A stretch of DNA of 64,000 bases from Gammaproteobacteria bacterium (lineage in GTDB: Bacteria; Pseudomonadota; Gammaproteobacteria; SZUA-140), in contig WFVD01000006.1 of assembly GCA_015491865.1 (NCBI GenBank), positions 62,001 through 126,000 of the forward strand. The letters run 5' to 3'. This document shows positions 9,415 through 19,034 of this stretch, piece by piece. A program made the position numbers and the translations under genes. Within the stretch, counting starts at the first letter, position 1; each line of letters begins with the position of its first letter. Under the pieces are notes generated by a model that worked only from the letters and a program-made list of their open reading frames with translations, ran no database searches and was not told the origin of the DNA.

Positions 9415-9444
9415 TTTGCCAGATTAAGCGGCCCGTATCAAAAC

Positions 9445-10659
9445 CTATAATTTCTTGGCAGCAATACGCAGACGTAGTGCGTTCAGTTTGATAAAGCCTT
9501 CAGCATCCTGCTGGTTATAGCTGCCTGCATCATCCTCGAAGGTTGCAATGTTGGCATCAAACAGACTATCCGACTGTGACTGACGTCCCACCACGATCAC
9601 ATTCCCTTTATAAAGCTTAATGCGTACAACCCCATTCACCTGCTGTTGCGAAGCATCGATCATCACCTGCATCATTTCACGCTCAGGGCTCCACCAGTAG
9701 CCGTTATAAATCAGGGTGGCATAACGCGGCATCAGCTCATCTTTCAGGTGAGCCACTTCACGGTCGAGGGTGATCGACTCAATTGCACGGTGCGCCTTCA
9801 GCATCACCGTCCCCGCGGGTGTTTCATAGCAGCCACGGGACTTCATCCCCACATAGCGGTTTTCAACAATGTCATCACGCCCCACGCCATTTTCGCCCCC
9901 CACCTTGTTCAGGTAGCGCATCACTTCAGCAGGACTCATTGCCTGGCCATTAATCGCAACGATGTCACCCGCTTTATAAGTCAGCTCAAGGTAGCACGCC
10001 TGGTCGGGTGCCTGCTCCGGGCTGACCGTCCAGCGCCACATATCGGCTTCTGGCTCTGCCCATGGGTCTTCCAGAATGTCGCCTTCATATGAGATATGTA
10101 ACAGATTTGCATCCATTGAATAGGGGGATTTCTTGCCGCGCTTCTGTTCAATCGCGATGTTGTGCTGCGCGGCATAGGCCATCAACTTCTCACGCGAATT
10201 CAGATCCCATTCACGCCAGGGGGCGATGATCTTCACATCAGGTTTCAATGCATAGGCTCCCAGCTCAAAGCGCACCTGATCATTACCCTTACCGGTCGCG
10301 CCGTGAGAGACCGCATCGGCCCCGGTCTGGTTCGCAATCTCAACTAGCCGTTTGGCGATCAGCGGCCGTGCAATGGAGGTACCCAGCAGATACTCCCCTT
10401 CATAAACGGCATTGGCGCGAAACATTGGGAAGACATAGTCACGTGCATACTCTTCACACAGATCCTCAATATAGATCTCCTTAATCCCCATCGCCTCTGC
10501 TTTTGCGCGCGCCGGCTCTACCTCTTCACCCTGCCCAATATCGGCAGTAAAGGTCACCACTTCGCAGTGATACTCATCCTGTAGCCATTGAGCGATGATT
10601 GAGGTATCGAGACCGCCTGAATAGGCCAGTACAACTTTATTGATATCTGTTTGCGACAT
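9445..10659 (-). CDS. argG: Argininosuccinate synthase
   Basis: This 404-residue ATP-dependent ligase joins citrulline and aspartate in the penultimate step of arginine synthesis. The N-terminal PP-loop [11 protein letters not shown] binds [18 protein letters not shown] is a family signature, and [13 protein letters not shown] and the later [14 protein letters not shown] segment are also diagnostic. The length is that of the type I bacterial enzyme. It is a single-gene unit, ended by a hairpin at 9361-9414 and preceded by a 127-bp gap with a TATAAT hexamer. No argH lies beside it. Confidence 0.98.
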   Translation of the reverse strand: MSQTDINKVVLAYSGGLDTSIIAQWLQDEYHCEVVTFTADIGQGEEVEPARAKAEAMGIKEIYIEDLCEEYARDYVFPMFRANAVYEGEYLLGTSIARPLIAKRLVEIANQTGADAVSHGATGKGNDQVRFELGAYALKPDVKIIAPWREWDLNSREKLMAYAAQHNIAIEQKRGKKSPYSMDANLLHISYEGDILEDPWAEPEADMWRWTVSPEQAPDQACYLELTYKAGDIVAINGQAMSPAEVMRYLNKVGGENGVGRDDIVENRYVGMKSRGCYETPAGTVMLKAHRAIESITLDREVAHLKDELMPRYATLIYNGYWWSPEREMMQVMIDASQQQVNGVVRIKLYKGNVIVVGRQSQSDSLFDANIATFEDDAGSYNQQDAEGFIKLNALRLRIAAKKL

Positions 10660-10699
10660 TCAAATTAATCCTGTAAATAACATGGTAGCTTTGGCTTGA

Positions 10700-10705
10700 A
10701 TTATA
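10700..10705 (-). promoter_or_regulatory. Possible -10 hexamer of argG
   Basis: On the minus strand GGCTATAATTC gives a perfect TATAAT about 40 bases upstream of the argG start. No good -35 hexamer stands at the usual distance, and no convincing ArgR box was seen. The assignment is an inference from the motif and its position. Confidence 0.35.
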
Positions 10706-10786
10706 GCCTAAATGGAGCCTTTCGGCCGAATAATAACGCGACCCCAGCGAGTAGTCAGACTACTTTTGTCAGGTGATCAACGCCGG

Positions 10787-11866
10787 TCACGTTTGTCTCA
10801 GGCGCCGACACCACCAGCGCAGCAGTGTATTCGAGAAAACAGCGCCGCACGATAATAGCATCATGCGATAGACCCATTTCCGTTCAACCTTGCAGGGATT
10901 AGCCGGATCAAGCCAGCTCGACTGCTGCGAGAGTAGTGCCAGCGTCTTAAGCCCGATCAACATCGGCCACAGCGCCGCCAGCCGTAGCCGTAGACAACGC
11001 CGCGGCAGCGCGACAACATACTGCTCCGCCGCGCTGTAGTGATCCAGCGCGATGCCGATCCCTCTGTTCAACAGTGGCCGTGCCATCTCACTACGAGCGA
11101 CATTCAACAGCTCATTGGCACTCAGACCGACCTCATCCAGCCACGGTTGCGGCAAATAGCAGCGACCGATACGGAGGTCTCGCGGCACATCGCGCAGGAT
11201 ATTGGTTAACTGCAACGCCTTACCAAAACGGATACCTAGCTGAGAATAGTGGGCTTGCTGAGCGTGCCACCCCTGTAACGCATCCATGTGGGCGACCGAG
11301 ATATCGGTCCAGAATTCACCCACACAACCGGCCACCCGATAGGTGTAGTGATCCAGCTCCCTCTGGTCGTTCAGCGCAGTAATGGTGAGCTGACCCGCCG
11401 CGGGCGCCGGGAAATTTTCAAGGTCACTCAGCATGCCATCAAGCAGGGTCAGCACTACCTTGCTGATCAACGCCCTGTCTGGCACTGTCTGCCGCGCCAG
11501 CAACTCAAACAGCGGCGGCAACTTTGTCAGCAGCGCTTTCTCAAGCGCATGATCCAGCTTGCCAATAAATACCGATTGCAGCTGCTCCAGCACCGCATGC
11601 GATCGTTCATCTGCGACTAACTGGGTACGAAGACGAAGTAACGCTGCACGACGCTGTTCGGCGGCCACGATCGCCGTATCGGCAATCGTATCGGCCGCGC
11701 GCGCCAGGAGATAGGCGACACTGATCGGCTCGCGTAGTGGCTGCGGCAGCACCTTCAGGGTCAGGTAAAAGCTGCGCGAGACACCACGTAACAGATCATT
11801 TAAGAGATACTTTCGCTGCACATCGTCCAGTGTCTGTGGCAAAAAAGAGACGGGATCAGGTGACAT
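10787..11866 (-). CDS. Squalene/phytoene synthase family protein
   Basis: This is a 359-residue trans-isoprenyl diphosphate synthase of the head-to-head type. It has both aspartate-rich motifs: DTIAD within LLARAADTIADT and DVPRD within LTNILRDVPRDL. A central YTYRVAGCVGEFW segment matches the family. It would condense two farnesyl or geranylgeranyl diphosphates to squalene, presqualene or phytoene; which one cannot be read from sequence. The open frame extends upstream, but the ATG at 11864-11866 starts the conserved part and is preferred. The extension would run through the upstream DUF71 gene, which it overlaps by 11 bp. A C-terminal hydrophobic stretch ends in an Arg-rich tail. No hopanoid or carotenoid genes are adjacent. 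Confidence 0.88.
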   Translation of the reverse strand: MSPDPVSFLPQTLDDVQRKYLLNDLLRGVSRSFYLTLKVLPQPLREPISVAYLLARAADTIADTAIVAAEQRRAALLRLRTQLVADERSHAVLEQLQSVFIGKLDHALEKALLTKLPPLFELLARQTVPDRALISKVVLTLLDGMLSDLENFPAPAAGQLTITALNDQRELDHYTYRVAGCVGEFWTDISVAHMDALQGWHAQQAHYSQLGIRFGKALQLTNILRDVPRDLRIGRCYLPQPWLDEVGLSANELLNVARSEMARPLLNRGIGIALDHYSAAEQYVVALPRRCLRLRLAALWPMLIGLKTLALLSQQSSWLDPANPCKVERKWVYRMMLLSCGAVFSNTLLRWWCRRLRQT

Positions 11867-12548
11867 CGGCGTTACCCTTTTTCGCGGTCGGCAGTAAATC
11901 TGTAAAGACAAAACCGCCACGCGTGACCACCTCACCCGGTGTGACATCGATCGCACGATCAAACATCGGCCCGGCAAAGACAAAGCTATGAAACTCACCG
12001 TTCTCACCACACGGGTCAACCGCCGCCGGCAGCTGGTCGAGCAGTGTTTGATCAAACGCTCGCCCAGCAAACGGTGCGGGTAGCTGACGTGGATCAACAC
12101 AGGTCAAATATGCACGCAAGCCCCCCGCTATCATCGCCTGCGATAAGGTTGTCGTCGAAATACCCCATAAAGGGAAAAGAGGCTCGATACCAGAGCCCGC
12201 CAGCTTCTGCTCCCGGTATTCACGAATATCCGTTAAGTAGAGATCCCCAAAAGCAAAGCAGTCGATCTCTCGCTGCTGGCATCGCGTAACAAAAGCGGCC
12301 ATACGCGCCTCATAATCGGCATTGCTACAGGGGTCAGGAATCCCGATAATCTCTAACGGCAGCCCGGCATGTTGCGCCTGCAACATTAACAGCTCTCGCC
12401 GCACCGCATGCATCGCCACGCGGTCGTGCCGTTGATTCACCGTAGTAAATAGCCCCACCACATCAAACTGGTTCTGCTGACGCAGGATATGCAGAGTCCA
12501 GGCGCTATCTTTGCCGCTACTCCACGAGAGTAATACCTTTTTTTTCAT
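11856..12548 (-). CDS. DUF71 / Dph6-like PP-loop ATPase
   Basis: The 230-residue protein begins MKKKVLLSWSSGKDSAW, a PP-loop that forms an adenylate in the alpha-hydrolase superfamily. CFAFGDLYLTDIREYRE and the late NGEFHSFVFAGPMF motif place it in DUF71, the family of eukaryotic diphthine-ammonia ligase Dph6. Bacteria make no diphthamide, so the substrate here is unknown and presumably another amidation. The ATG at 12546-12548 is preferred over a TTG at 12575 because the motif begins there. Its 3' end overlaps the squalene-synthase-like gene by 11 bp. The ptsP gene lies 46 bp upstream on the same strand. Confidence 0.85.
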   Translation of the reverse strand: MKKKVLLSWSSGKDSAWTLHILRQQNQFDVVGLFTTVNQRHDRVAMHAVRRELLMLQAQHAGLPLEIIGIPDPCSNADYEARMAAFVTRCQQREIDCFAFGDLYLTDIREYREQKLAGSGIEPLFPLWGISTTTLSQAMIAGGLRAYLTCVDPRQLPAPFAGRAFDQTLLDQLPAAVDPCGENGEFHSFVFAGPMFDRAIDVTPGEVVTRGGFVFTDLLPTAKKGNADVT

Positions 12549-12594
12549 TATCCAGTTCCTGGTCGATAGCGACAACGATCATACAGTAGATCAC

Positions 12595-14865
12595 TCATTT
12601 ACCCGCCCTTACCAGACCACCCAGTCCTTGCTGCTCCAGCAGCTGCTCAAGATGTTCACGAATCGCGGCGGCATTATCATACTGCAAAGCCTGGTCCAGC
12701 GCCTCGCGCGCCTCGCTCACCGTGAAGTTACGGATGACCGCTTTTACCCGCGGCATACTCGCAGCGCTCATGCTCAGTCCATCCACGCCAATACCCAGTA
12801 GTAATAGTGCTGCTAGCGGGTCTCCCGCCATCTCACCGCAGACACCCACCGGCTTATCCAGAAGGTGTGCGCCCGAAACAATCTGAATCAATGCTCGTAT
12901 CACCGCCGGATGTAGCCCATCATAGAGAGAGGCGACCCGCGGGTTGTTACGGTCGACCGCCAGCAGATACTGGGTTAAATCGTTCGTTCCCACTGAAAAA
13001 AAATCGACTCGCGACGCCAGCGTCTCCATCTGATAGATCACAGAGGGCACCTCGACCATAATACCGACCTGCGGCATCATCACCTGCTCCCCGGCATCGC
13101 GTAATTCATGGTAAGCGCGTCCGATAAGATGGAGGGCGTGGTCAACCTCGGCAACATTACTAATCATCGGCAGCAGTAGCTGTAGATTATTTAAACCGAT
13201 ACTGGCGCGCATCATCGCCCGTAGCTGCACCAGGAAAATCTCAGGGTGATCGAGGGTGATGCGAATCCCGCGCCAGCCTAAAAAGGGGTTCTCTTCTTCA
13301 ATGGGAAAATAGGGGAGCGCTTTATCGCCCCCTACATCAAGTGTTCGCAACGTCACCGGTCGTGGTAAAAAACCTTTCAGCACTTCTCGATAGATGGTGC
13401 GCTGCTCCTCTTCACCGGGAAAACGCTCACGAATCATAAATGGAAATTCGGTACGGTAAAGGCCAACGCCTTCGGCACCACTCTCAATCGACGGGGCCAG
13501 ATCAGAGAGCAGGCCGGTATTGGCATACAGCGGTAGATGGAGGCCATCCGGGGTCTCGGCAGGCAGCTCGCGCAACCCTTCCAGCCCCGCAACAAGCACC
13601 TCTTCTTCACGCGCGAGATGGTAATACTCATCGCACACTGACTGCGGAGGTGAAACAAATATGCGTCCGCGATAACCATCGACTACCAACTCGCAGCCAT
13701 CAATGCGCCCCACCGGCAGCTCGCCCGCTCCGACCACTGCCGGCACCCCCATCGCGTGGGCGAGGATCGCCACATGAGAGGCGCTTGAGCCACGCACTGA
13801 TACTACTCCTACCAGACGCTCGCGTGGCACCTCTGCCAGCATCGTGGCAGAAATCTCCTCGCCCACCAGAATGGTCTGTGCTGGATAGTCGGGCGGACGG
13901 CGCACCTCATTCTGTAGTTGTGCCAGAATGCGTCGCCCAAGGTCTCGCAGATCATCCGCGCGCTCACGCAGATAGGGATCATCCATCGATTCAAACAGCT
14001 GGGCCTGCTCGTTAATGGTGTCTCGCCACGCCCCCGGTGCCCAGCACCCCTGCCGAATGCGTGCGATACTCTTTTCGATCAGCGTATCGCTATTGAGCAT
14101 CAACAGGTAAGCCTCAAAGAGTGCGCGGCTTTCAGCTCCCAGCGCAGGATGAATCGAGGCCTCTAGCGCCTGTATATTATTGCGCTCCGCTTCAAGCGCC
14201 TGTTCAAGTGCAAGGATTTCAGTTGCTGTATCGTTACTCTGGCGATGCGGTACGGCATCCAGGTTCGCTAGCGGGTAGACCACCACAGCGTGCCCGATCC
14301 CGACACCCGGGGCACCCGGCAGCGCCACAATCGGGCGGTTATCACCACCTGCAGGGAGCTCAGTAAACGGCTTAATCTCACCGCGCGCATCCGCATGGGC
14401 GATCGCCCCCGCCAGCTGCGCCGCTATGGTCAGCAGGAAAGCGACCTCACTCTCATCAAAACGGCACCGGCGACACTGGCGGACAACAACTACCCCCATC
14501 ACCTGCCGGTGATGAATGATCGGTACCCCGAGAAATCCATGAAAAGAGAGTTCGCCTGTCTCGGCAATAAAACGGTAACGCGGATGGTCCGGTGCATTGT
14601 CAAGATTGAGCAGCTCTTCCGTCTCGCCAACCAGTCCCACCAGCCCTTCGCCCGGACTGAGGCGCACCACCCCAACCGAAGCTGGGTTCAGCCCTTCGCT
14701 GGCCATCAAAATATACTGCTGTAGACCTTGATCAAAGAGGTAGATGGAGCAGACATCAGCCGACATCGACTGTTTAACCCGGGCAACAATAATGGCGGAC
14801 GCCTGCTCAAGGTCATGCGCCGTGTTCACTTCCTGGACAATACGTCGCAGTGTTGCCAGCATCAC
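12595..14865 (-). CDS. ptsP: Nitrogen-type PTS enzyme I (phosphoenolpyruvate-protein phosphotransferase)
   Basis: This 756-residue protein has an N-terminal GAF domain (about 15-155) followed by a complete enzyme I. The phosphorylated histidine is His364 in RGSSASHVAILAHAM. The C-terminal PEP-binding barrel includes GAEGVGLYRTEF, GWRGIR, FFSVGTNDLTQY and GVCGEMAGDP. It passes phosphate from PEP to NPr and on to EIIA-Ntr, coupling carbon and nitrogen status to regulation. The GAF domain probably senses glutamine or 2-oxoglutarate, as in studied homologues. It lies 58 bp after rppH on the same strand, an order known from enterobacteria. Confidence 0.97.
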   Translation of the reverse strand: MMLATLRRIVQEVNTAHDLEQASAIIVARVKQSMSADVCSIYLFDQGLQQYILMASEGLNPASVGVVRLSPGEGLVGLVGETEELLNLDNAPDHPRYRFIAETGELSFHGFLGVPIIHHRQVMGVVVVRQCRRCRFDESEVAFLLTIAAQLAGAIAHADARGEIKPFTELPAGGDNRPIVALPGAPGVGIGHAVVVYPLANLDAVPHRQSNDTATEILALEQALEAERNNIQALEASIHPALGAESRALFEAYLLMLNSDTLIEKSIARIRQGCWAPGAWRDTINEQAQLFESMDDPYLRERADDLRDLGRRILAQLQNEVRRPPDYPAQTILVGEEISATMLAEVPRERLVGVVSVRGSSASHVAILAHAMGVPAVVGAGELPVGRIDGCELVVDGYRGRIFVSPPQSVCDEYYHLAREEEVLVAGLEGLRELPAETPDGLHLPLYANTGLLSDLAPSIESGAEGVGLYRTEFPFMIRERFPGEEEQRTIYREVLKGFLPRPVTLRTLDVGGDKALPYFPIEEENPFLGWRGIRITLDHPEIFLVQLRAMMRASIGLNNLQLLLPMISNVAEVDHALHLIGRAYHELRDAGEQVMMPQVGIMVEVPSVIYQMETLASRVDFFSVGTNDLTQYLLAVDRNNPRVASLYDGLHPAVIRALIQIVSGAHLLDKPVGVCGEMAGDPLAALLLLGIGVDGLSMSAASMPRVKAVIRNFTVSEAREALDQALQYDNAAAIREHLEQLLEQQGLGGLVRAGK

Positions 14866-14923
14866 GCGCCCTGAAAGTGGTTAGGAGGATAAAAGGGCGG
14901 CGGCGGTGCCGCCAATCCAGAGA

Positions 14924-15409
14924 TCAGCACGCCCCTCGCGCAGTGGATAGCGGCTCCAGTTCGGCCAGCGCATGCTCATAGACATTGCGCTTAAAAGAGA
15001 CAATTTCGTTCAGCGGCTCCCAGTAATCGATCCAGCGCCAGTGGTCAAATTCAGGATGGTCAGAGATATCCAGCCTCACATCACTCTCGTCACCCTTCAG
15101 CCCAAGCATAAACCAGATCTGTTTCTGGCCAATGCAGAGCGGCTTGCTTTGGTGGCGAATCAGCCCTCTGGGCAGGCGGTAACGTAGCCAGTCACTCGTG
15201 CGGCCAAGAATCGTAACGTGGCTGGGCTCCAGACCGACCTCCTCTCGGAGCTCCCGGTACATCGCCTCTTCCGGGGATTCATTCGGCTGAATGCCTCCCT
15301 GCGGAAATTGCCACGCATCCTGGCCAATACGGCGAGCCCACAGCAGCTTGCCATCCCGGTTATTCAGGATAATGCCGACATTAGCTCTATATCCGTCAAG
15401 ATCGATCAC
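14924..15409 (-). CDS. rppH: RNA 5'-pyrophosphohydrolase (Nudix)
   Basis: The 161-residue enzyme removes pyrophosphate from the 5' end of triphosphorylated RNAs and so starts 5'-dependent mRNA decay. The Nudix box is complete ([20 protein letters not shown], followed by VGL). The N-terminal [11 protein letters not shown] and the WFMLGL segment match RppH. It begins the rppH-ptsP unit. A CRP-type palindrome lies 29-44 bases upstream of its start codon, in the spacer shared with the divergent HAD gene. Confidence 0.96.
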   Translation of the reverse strand: MIDLDGYRANVGIILNNRDGKLLWARRIGQDAWQFPQGGIQPNESPEEAMYRELREEVGLEPSHVTILGRTSDWLRYRLPRGLIRHQSKPLCIGQKQIWFMLGLKGDESDVRLDISDHPEFDHWRWIDYWEPLNEIVSFKRNVYEHALAELEPLSTARGAC

Positions 15410-15437
15410 TAGTCAGGCCTCACATAACTGCTACAAT

Positions 15438-15453
15438 TGTGACGATTGTCACA
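15438..15453. promoter_or_regulatory. CRP/Vfr-type palindrome
   Basis: The sequence TGTGACGATTGTCACA has both half-sites TGTGA and TCACA separated by six bases, an exact match to the CRP consensus. It sits in the 146-bp spacer between rppH (minus) and the HAD phosphatase (plus). Binding by a CRP family regulator is inferred from the motif. Which of the two genes it would act on is not clear, since no strong promoter was seen at a fixed distance. Confidence 0.55.
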
Positions 15454-15555
15454 TAAACCGGGGATTAAGCGCAAATAAGCGCCTGATTATGCAGTCATTG
15501 CCCCACCTTTAGAGAGACCCGCCAGGCCAACACATTAATAAATGAGGGATAGCGT

Positions 15556-16206
15556 GTGAGTTTAGTTATTTTTGATCTTGATAACACCCTGATTGGCGGA
15601 GATAGCGACTATCTCTGGAGTCAGTTCCTCACTGAGAGAGGCATTGTCGGAGCCGATCATCAACACGAAAACCGGCGCTTTTATGATGAATATGTCGCGG
15701 GTACGCTTGATATCGATGAATTCCTCGCCTTCCAGCTCGCACCACTCGCAGCACATGACATCAGCACATTACAGAGATGGCGCGAGCGCTTTCTACAAGA
15801 GAAGATCGCGCCGATTATGCTGGCAGCAGCTGAGAAATTAATCGAAAAACATCGTAAAAATGGCGAAACACTCATGATCATCACCGCCACCAACCGCTTT
15901 GTCACCGCCCCCATTGCTGAACGCCTCGGTATCCCCCACCTGATTGCCACTGAACCCGAGATGAACAACGGCCAGTACACCGGCAAAGTTGCCGGGATAC
16001 CCAGCTTTCGTGAAGGAAAAGTAGAACGATTAATGCAGTGGCTAAAAGAGACCGGTCATGATTTAGAAAATAGCTGGTTCTACTCCGACTCCCACAACGA
16101 CCTGCCACTGCTGACGCTGGTTACCCACCCCGTTGCAGTTGACCCGGATGAGGCGCTAGAAAAAGAGGCTAACGCACACGGCTGGCCAGTTATCAGCCTG
16201 CGCTAA
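15556..16206 (+). CDS. HAD-IB family phosphatase
   Basis: The 216-residue product starts with GTG behind a good GAGGGAT ribosome site. Motif I is FDLDNTL, with the nucleophile and acid aspartates. Motif II is IITATNRF, motif III the lysine of FREGKVERL, and motif IV is YSDSHNDLPLL. The four-helix cap between motifs I and II is typical of the phosphoserine phosphatase-like HAD-IB subclass. The closest known types are the CicA-like and histidinol-phosphatase-like enzymes, but the substrate cannot be assigned. It is a single gene, divergent from rppH and convergent with pilT. Confidence 0.88.
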   Translation: MSLVIFDLDNTLIGGDSDYLWSQFLTERGIVGADHQHENRRFYDEYVAGTLDIDEFLAFQLAPLAAHDISTLQRWRERFLQEKIAPIMLAAAEKLIEKHRKNGETLMIITATNRFVTAPIAERLGIPHLIATEPEMNNGQYTGKVAGIPSFREGKVERLMQWLKETGHDLENSWFYSDSHNDLPLLTLVTHPVAVDPDEALEKEANAHGWPVISLR

Positions 16207-16220
16207 CACCAGCCGCCCGA

Positions 16221-17258
16221 CTATGTAAAGTCAGCCTTATTGGCAGCCTTCATCGCCGCATCCTGCTTGGTAATCAACCCTTTCTGAATTAACTCCTGAA
16301 GGTTCTGGTCGAGCGTCTGCATGCCGAGTGCCTGACCTGTCTGGATAGCAGAGTACATCTGCGGAATCTTGTTTTCACGGATCAAATTGCGAATCGCGGG
16401 GGTACCCACCATAATTTCATGCGCCGCAATACGGCCACCACCAATCTTTTTCAGCAGTGTCTGTGAGATCACCGCCTTGAGTGATTCCGACAGCATCGAG
16501 CGAATCATCTCTTTTTCAGCCGCTGGAAAGACATCAATCACACGGTCGATGGTCTTGGCCGCCGAGCTGGTGTGCAGGGTGCCAAACACCAGATGCCCCG
16601 TTTCCGCCGCAGAGAGCGCCAGTCCGATCGTCTCTGGATCACGCATCTCACCCACCAGAATAATGTCTGGATCTTCGCGCAGCGCTGAACGCAGCGCCTC
16701 TGCGAACCCCAGGGAGTCGCGATGGATTTCACGCTGGTTAACCAGACATTTTTTGCTTTGATGGACAAATTCAATCGGGTCTTCAAGTGTCAGGATATGG
16801 CCATATTCAGTATTATTTTTGTAGTCCATCATCGCGGCAAGCGTGGTCGATTTACCGGAACCTGTCGGCCCCGTTACCAGCACAATGCCGCGCGGGGTAT
16901 CGGCGATATCACCAAACACGGCCGGCGCACCGAGCTCTTCAAGCGACAGGATCGTTGAAGGAATGGTTCTAAAGACCGCCCCCACGCCACGGTTATGGTT
17001 AAAGGCATTGACACGAAAACGGGCCAGACCCGGGATCTCAAATGAGAAATCGGTCTCCAGAAACTCCTCAAAATCCTTGCGCTGCTTGTCATTCATGATG
17101 TCATACACCATGTTATGCACCGTCTTGTTATCCAGCGCGGGCACATTGATGCGACGGATATCACCGTCGACACGAATCATCGGCGGCAGTTCAGCAGAGA
17201 GATGTAGATCCGATGCGTTACTTTTAACGCCAAATGCGAGTAGCTCAGCAATATCCAT
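16221..17258 (-). CDS. pilT: Type IV pilus retraction ATPase
   Basis: The 345-residue AAA-type secretion ATPase has a Walker A at 130-138 (GPTGSGKST), an Asp box with EDPIEFVH, a Walker B in DPDIILVGEMRD, a His box in GHLVFGTLHTSSA, and the PilT hallmark AIRNLIRE near residue 300. It depolymerises type IV pili at the inner membrane and drives twitching motility and DNA uptake. The length equals that of Pseudomonas PilT. It is divergent from yggS-proC-yggT, the usual gammaproteobacterial arrangement. A second ATPase of this family, pilU, lies 16 kb away rather than directly downstream. Confidence 0.98.
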   Translation of the reverse strand: MDIAELLAFGVKSNASDLHLSAELPPMIRVDGDIRRINVPALDNKTVHNMVYDIMNDKQRKDFEEFLETDFSFEIPGLARFRVNAFNHNRGVGAVFRTIPSTILSLEELGAPAVFGDIADTPRGIVLVTGPTGSGKSTTLAAMMDYKNNTEYGHILTLEDPIEFVHQSKKCLVNQREIHRDSLGFAEALRSALREDPDIILVGEMRDPETIGLALSAAETGHLVFGTLHTSSAAKTIDRVIDVFPAAEKEMIRSMLSESLKAVISQTLLKKIGGGRIAAHEIMVGTPAIRNLIRENKIPQMYSAIQTGQALGMQTLDQNLQELIQKGLITKQDAAMKAANKADFT

Positions 17259-17451
17259 TCAATTCTCCTCCAGAGAGATCAATTCACCGCGATGAAAAAG
17301 ATTCGCAATGCGAACAACCCTTTCGCTTGCAGTCACTTAACGGCATTTCCATATACATCTTGAACGACCAGCCAGCGCGCCACCGGCCATGATATGGCGC
17401 TCGAATTCACGCTGGACTCAACCCGATAAACCACTAAAATAGGCCTCACTT

Positions 17452-18156
17452 ATGCCTACTGACACTGCCATCAAACAGAATATTGAGCAAGCACGACAGC
17501 GCATCACCGCAGCCGAAGAGCGCTTCGGCCGCTCGCCAGGCTCCGTCGAGCTACTCGCTGTCAGCAAAACCCAGCCGGCGAGTGCCATTCTGACGGCCGT
17601 TGAACAGCAGCAATATCACTTCGGTGAAAATTACCTGCAGGAGGCGCTGGATAAAATCGGGGCACTTCAGGCGTGCGCCATCACCTGGCATTTCATCGGC
17701 GCGATTCAGTCCAATAAAACACGCCCGATTGCAGAACAGTTTGACTGGGTGCATAGCGTTAGCAGCCTCAAAATTGCGAAAAGACTGAGTGCTCAGCGGC
17801 CAGCGTCACGAGCGGATCTCAACATCTGCCTGCAGTTCAATGTGAGCGATGAAGCCAGTAAATCTGGCCTGTCCTTTGAAGCGTTAGCCGCACTTGCAAG
17901 CGACGTCGAGGCATTACCACATCTCAAACTACGGGGGTTGATGGCGATCCCGCAAAAAACAGGGGACGTTAACCAGCAGCGCGCAATTTTTCACCGCGTC
18001 AAGCAGGCCCAGCAATATCTGATCGATGCGGGCCACCCACTGGATACCTTGTCACTCGGTATGTCGGCGGACCTTGAAGCCGCCATCGCAGAGGGCTCCA
18101 CCATGGTACGCATCGGCAGCGCTATTTTTGGTCCGCGCGCCACAACCGCTCACTAG
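17452..18156 (+). CDS. yggS: PLP homeostasis protein (YggS/PROSC family)
   Basis: This 234-residue single-domain TIM-barrel protein binds pyridoxal phosphate without known catalysis and keeps free PLP balanced in the cytosol. The PLP lysine is in LLAVSKTQPASAI. HFIGAIQSNKTRPIAE, LSLGMSADLEAAIAEGSTMVRIGSAIFG and the length are diagnostic. It opens the yggS-proC-yggT unit, with 41 bp to proC, and is divergent from pilT. Confidence 0.96.
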   Translation: MPTDTAIKQNIEQARQRITAAEERFGRSPGSVELLAVSKTQPASAILTAVEQQQYHFGENYLQEALDKIGALQACAITWHFIGAIQSNKTRPIAEQFDWVHSVSSLKIAKRLSAQRPASRADLNICLQFNVSDEASKSGLSFEALAALASDVEALPHLKLRGLMAIPQKTGDVNQQRAIFHRVKQAQQYLIDAGHPLDTLSLGMSADLEAAIAEGSTMVRIGSAIFGPRATTAH

Positions 18157-18197
18157 ATGATGGCGCAGACAATCAAATCCCAGTATATTCCTTACCT

Positions 18198-19034
18198 ATG
18201 AAGGGAAAACGATACACATTTATTGGTGGCGGTAACATGGCGCGCAGCCTGATCGGCGGGCTGGTTAACGACGGCTGTGATCCTGCTCAGATCCGGGTTT
18301 CGGATCCCAGCAGCGAACAGCGACAACAGCTGGCCGCCACCTTTGGCATTCACACCGAGGCCGCTAATCTGCAAGCCGTGCGACAGGCCGATGTCGTGAT
18401 TCTCGCTGTTAAACCACAGGTGATCGAGGCCGTCGCGACCGAAATTGCCGAGGCAGTTCAGCAACAACAGTGCCTGGTTGTCTCTATTGCCGCGGGCATC
18501 CGCAGTGCAGACCTGGAGCGCTGGCTGGGTGGCCACTGCGCCGTTATTCGGGCCATGCCCAACACCCCGTCGCTGGTTGGCAGCGGCGCAACCGCTCTCT
18601 TTGCCAATCAAACTGCCACCGCGCCGCAACGCAACCTGGCCGAATTTATCATGCGTGCGGTTGGACTGACCCTGTGGCTGGATGATGAGCCGCTAATGGA
18701 TGCAGTCACCGCCCTCTCCGGCAGCGGCCCCGCCTATTTTTTTCTGCTAATGGAGGCGCTCGAAAATGCTGGCTGCAATGCTGGGCTGCCACGTGAAACC
18801 GCCCGTCTGCTCACATTACAGACCGCCTTCGGCGCAGCAAAAATGGCACTTGAAAGCAGCGATGATAGCGCCACATTAAGAAAATGTGTCACCTCACCCG
18901 GTGGTACCACCGAACACGCCATCGAGATAATGGAAGCGGGTGAATACCAGGCACTAATTAATAACGCCGTTCAGGGGGCAAAAAAGCGCGCCCAGGAGCT
19001 GGCCGATATTCTAGGAAACCATAACCATGGATAG
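18198..19034 (+). CDS. proC: Pyrroline-5-carboxylate reductase
   Basis: The 278-residue enzyme reduces 1-pyrroline-5-carboxylate to proline with NAD(P)H, the last step of proline synthesis. The Rossmann start FIGGGNMARSLIGGL, the AVKPQV strand, RAMPNTPSLVGSGATAL and the C-terminal TALSGSGPAYFFLLMEAL and SPGGTTEHAI motifs are all present. Its last 8 bases overlap yggT, which points to coupled translation. Confidence 0.97.
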   Translation: MKGKRYTFIGGGNMARSLIGGLVNDGCDPAQIRVSDPSSEQRQQLAATFGIHTEAANLQAVRQADVVILAVKPQVIEAVATEIAEAVQQQQCLVVSIAAGIRSADLERWLGGHCAVIRAMPNTPSLVGSGATALFANQTATAPQRNLAEFIMRAVGLTLWLDDEPLMDAVTALSGSGPAYFFLLMEALENAGCNAGLPRETARLLTLQTAFGAAKMALESSDDSATLRKCVTSPGGTTEHAIEIMEAGEYQALINNAVQGAKKRAQELADILGNHNHG

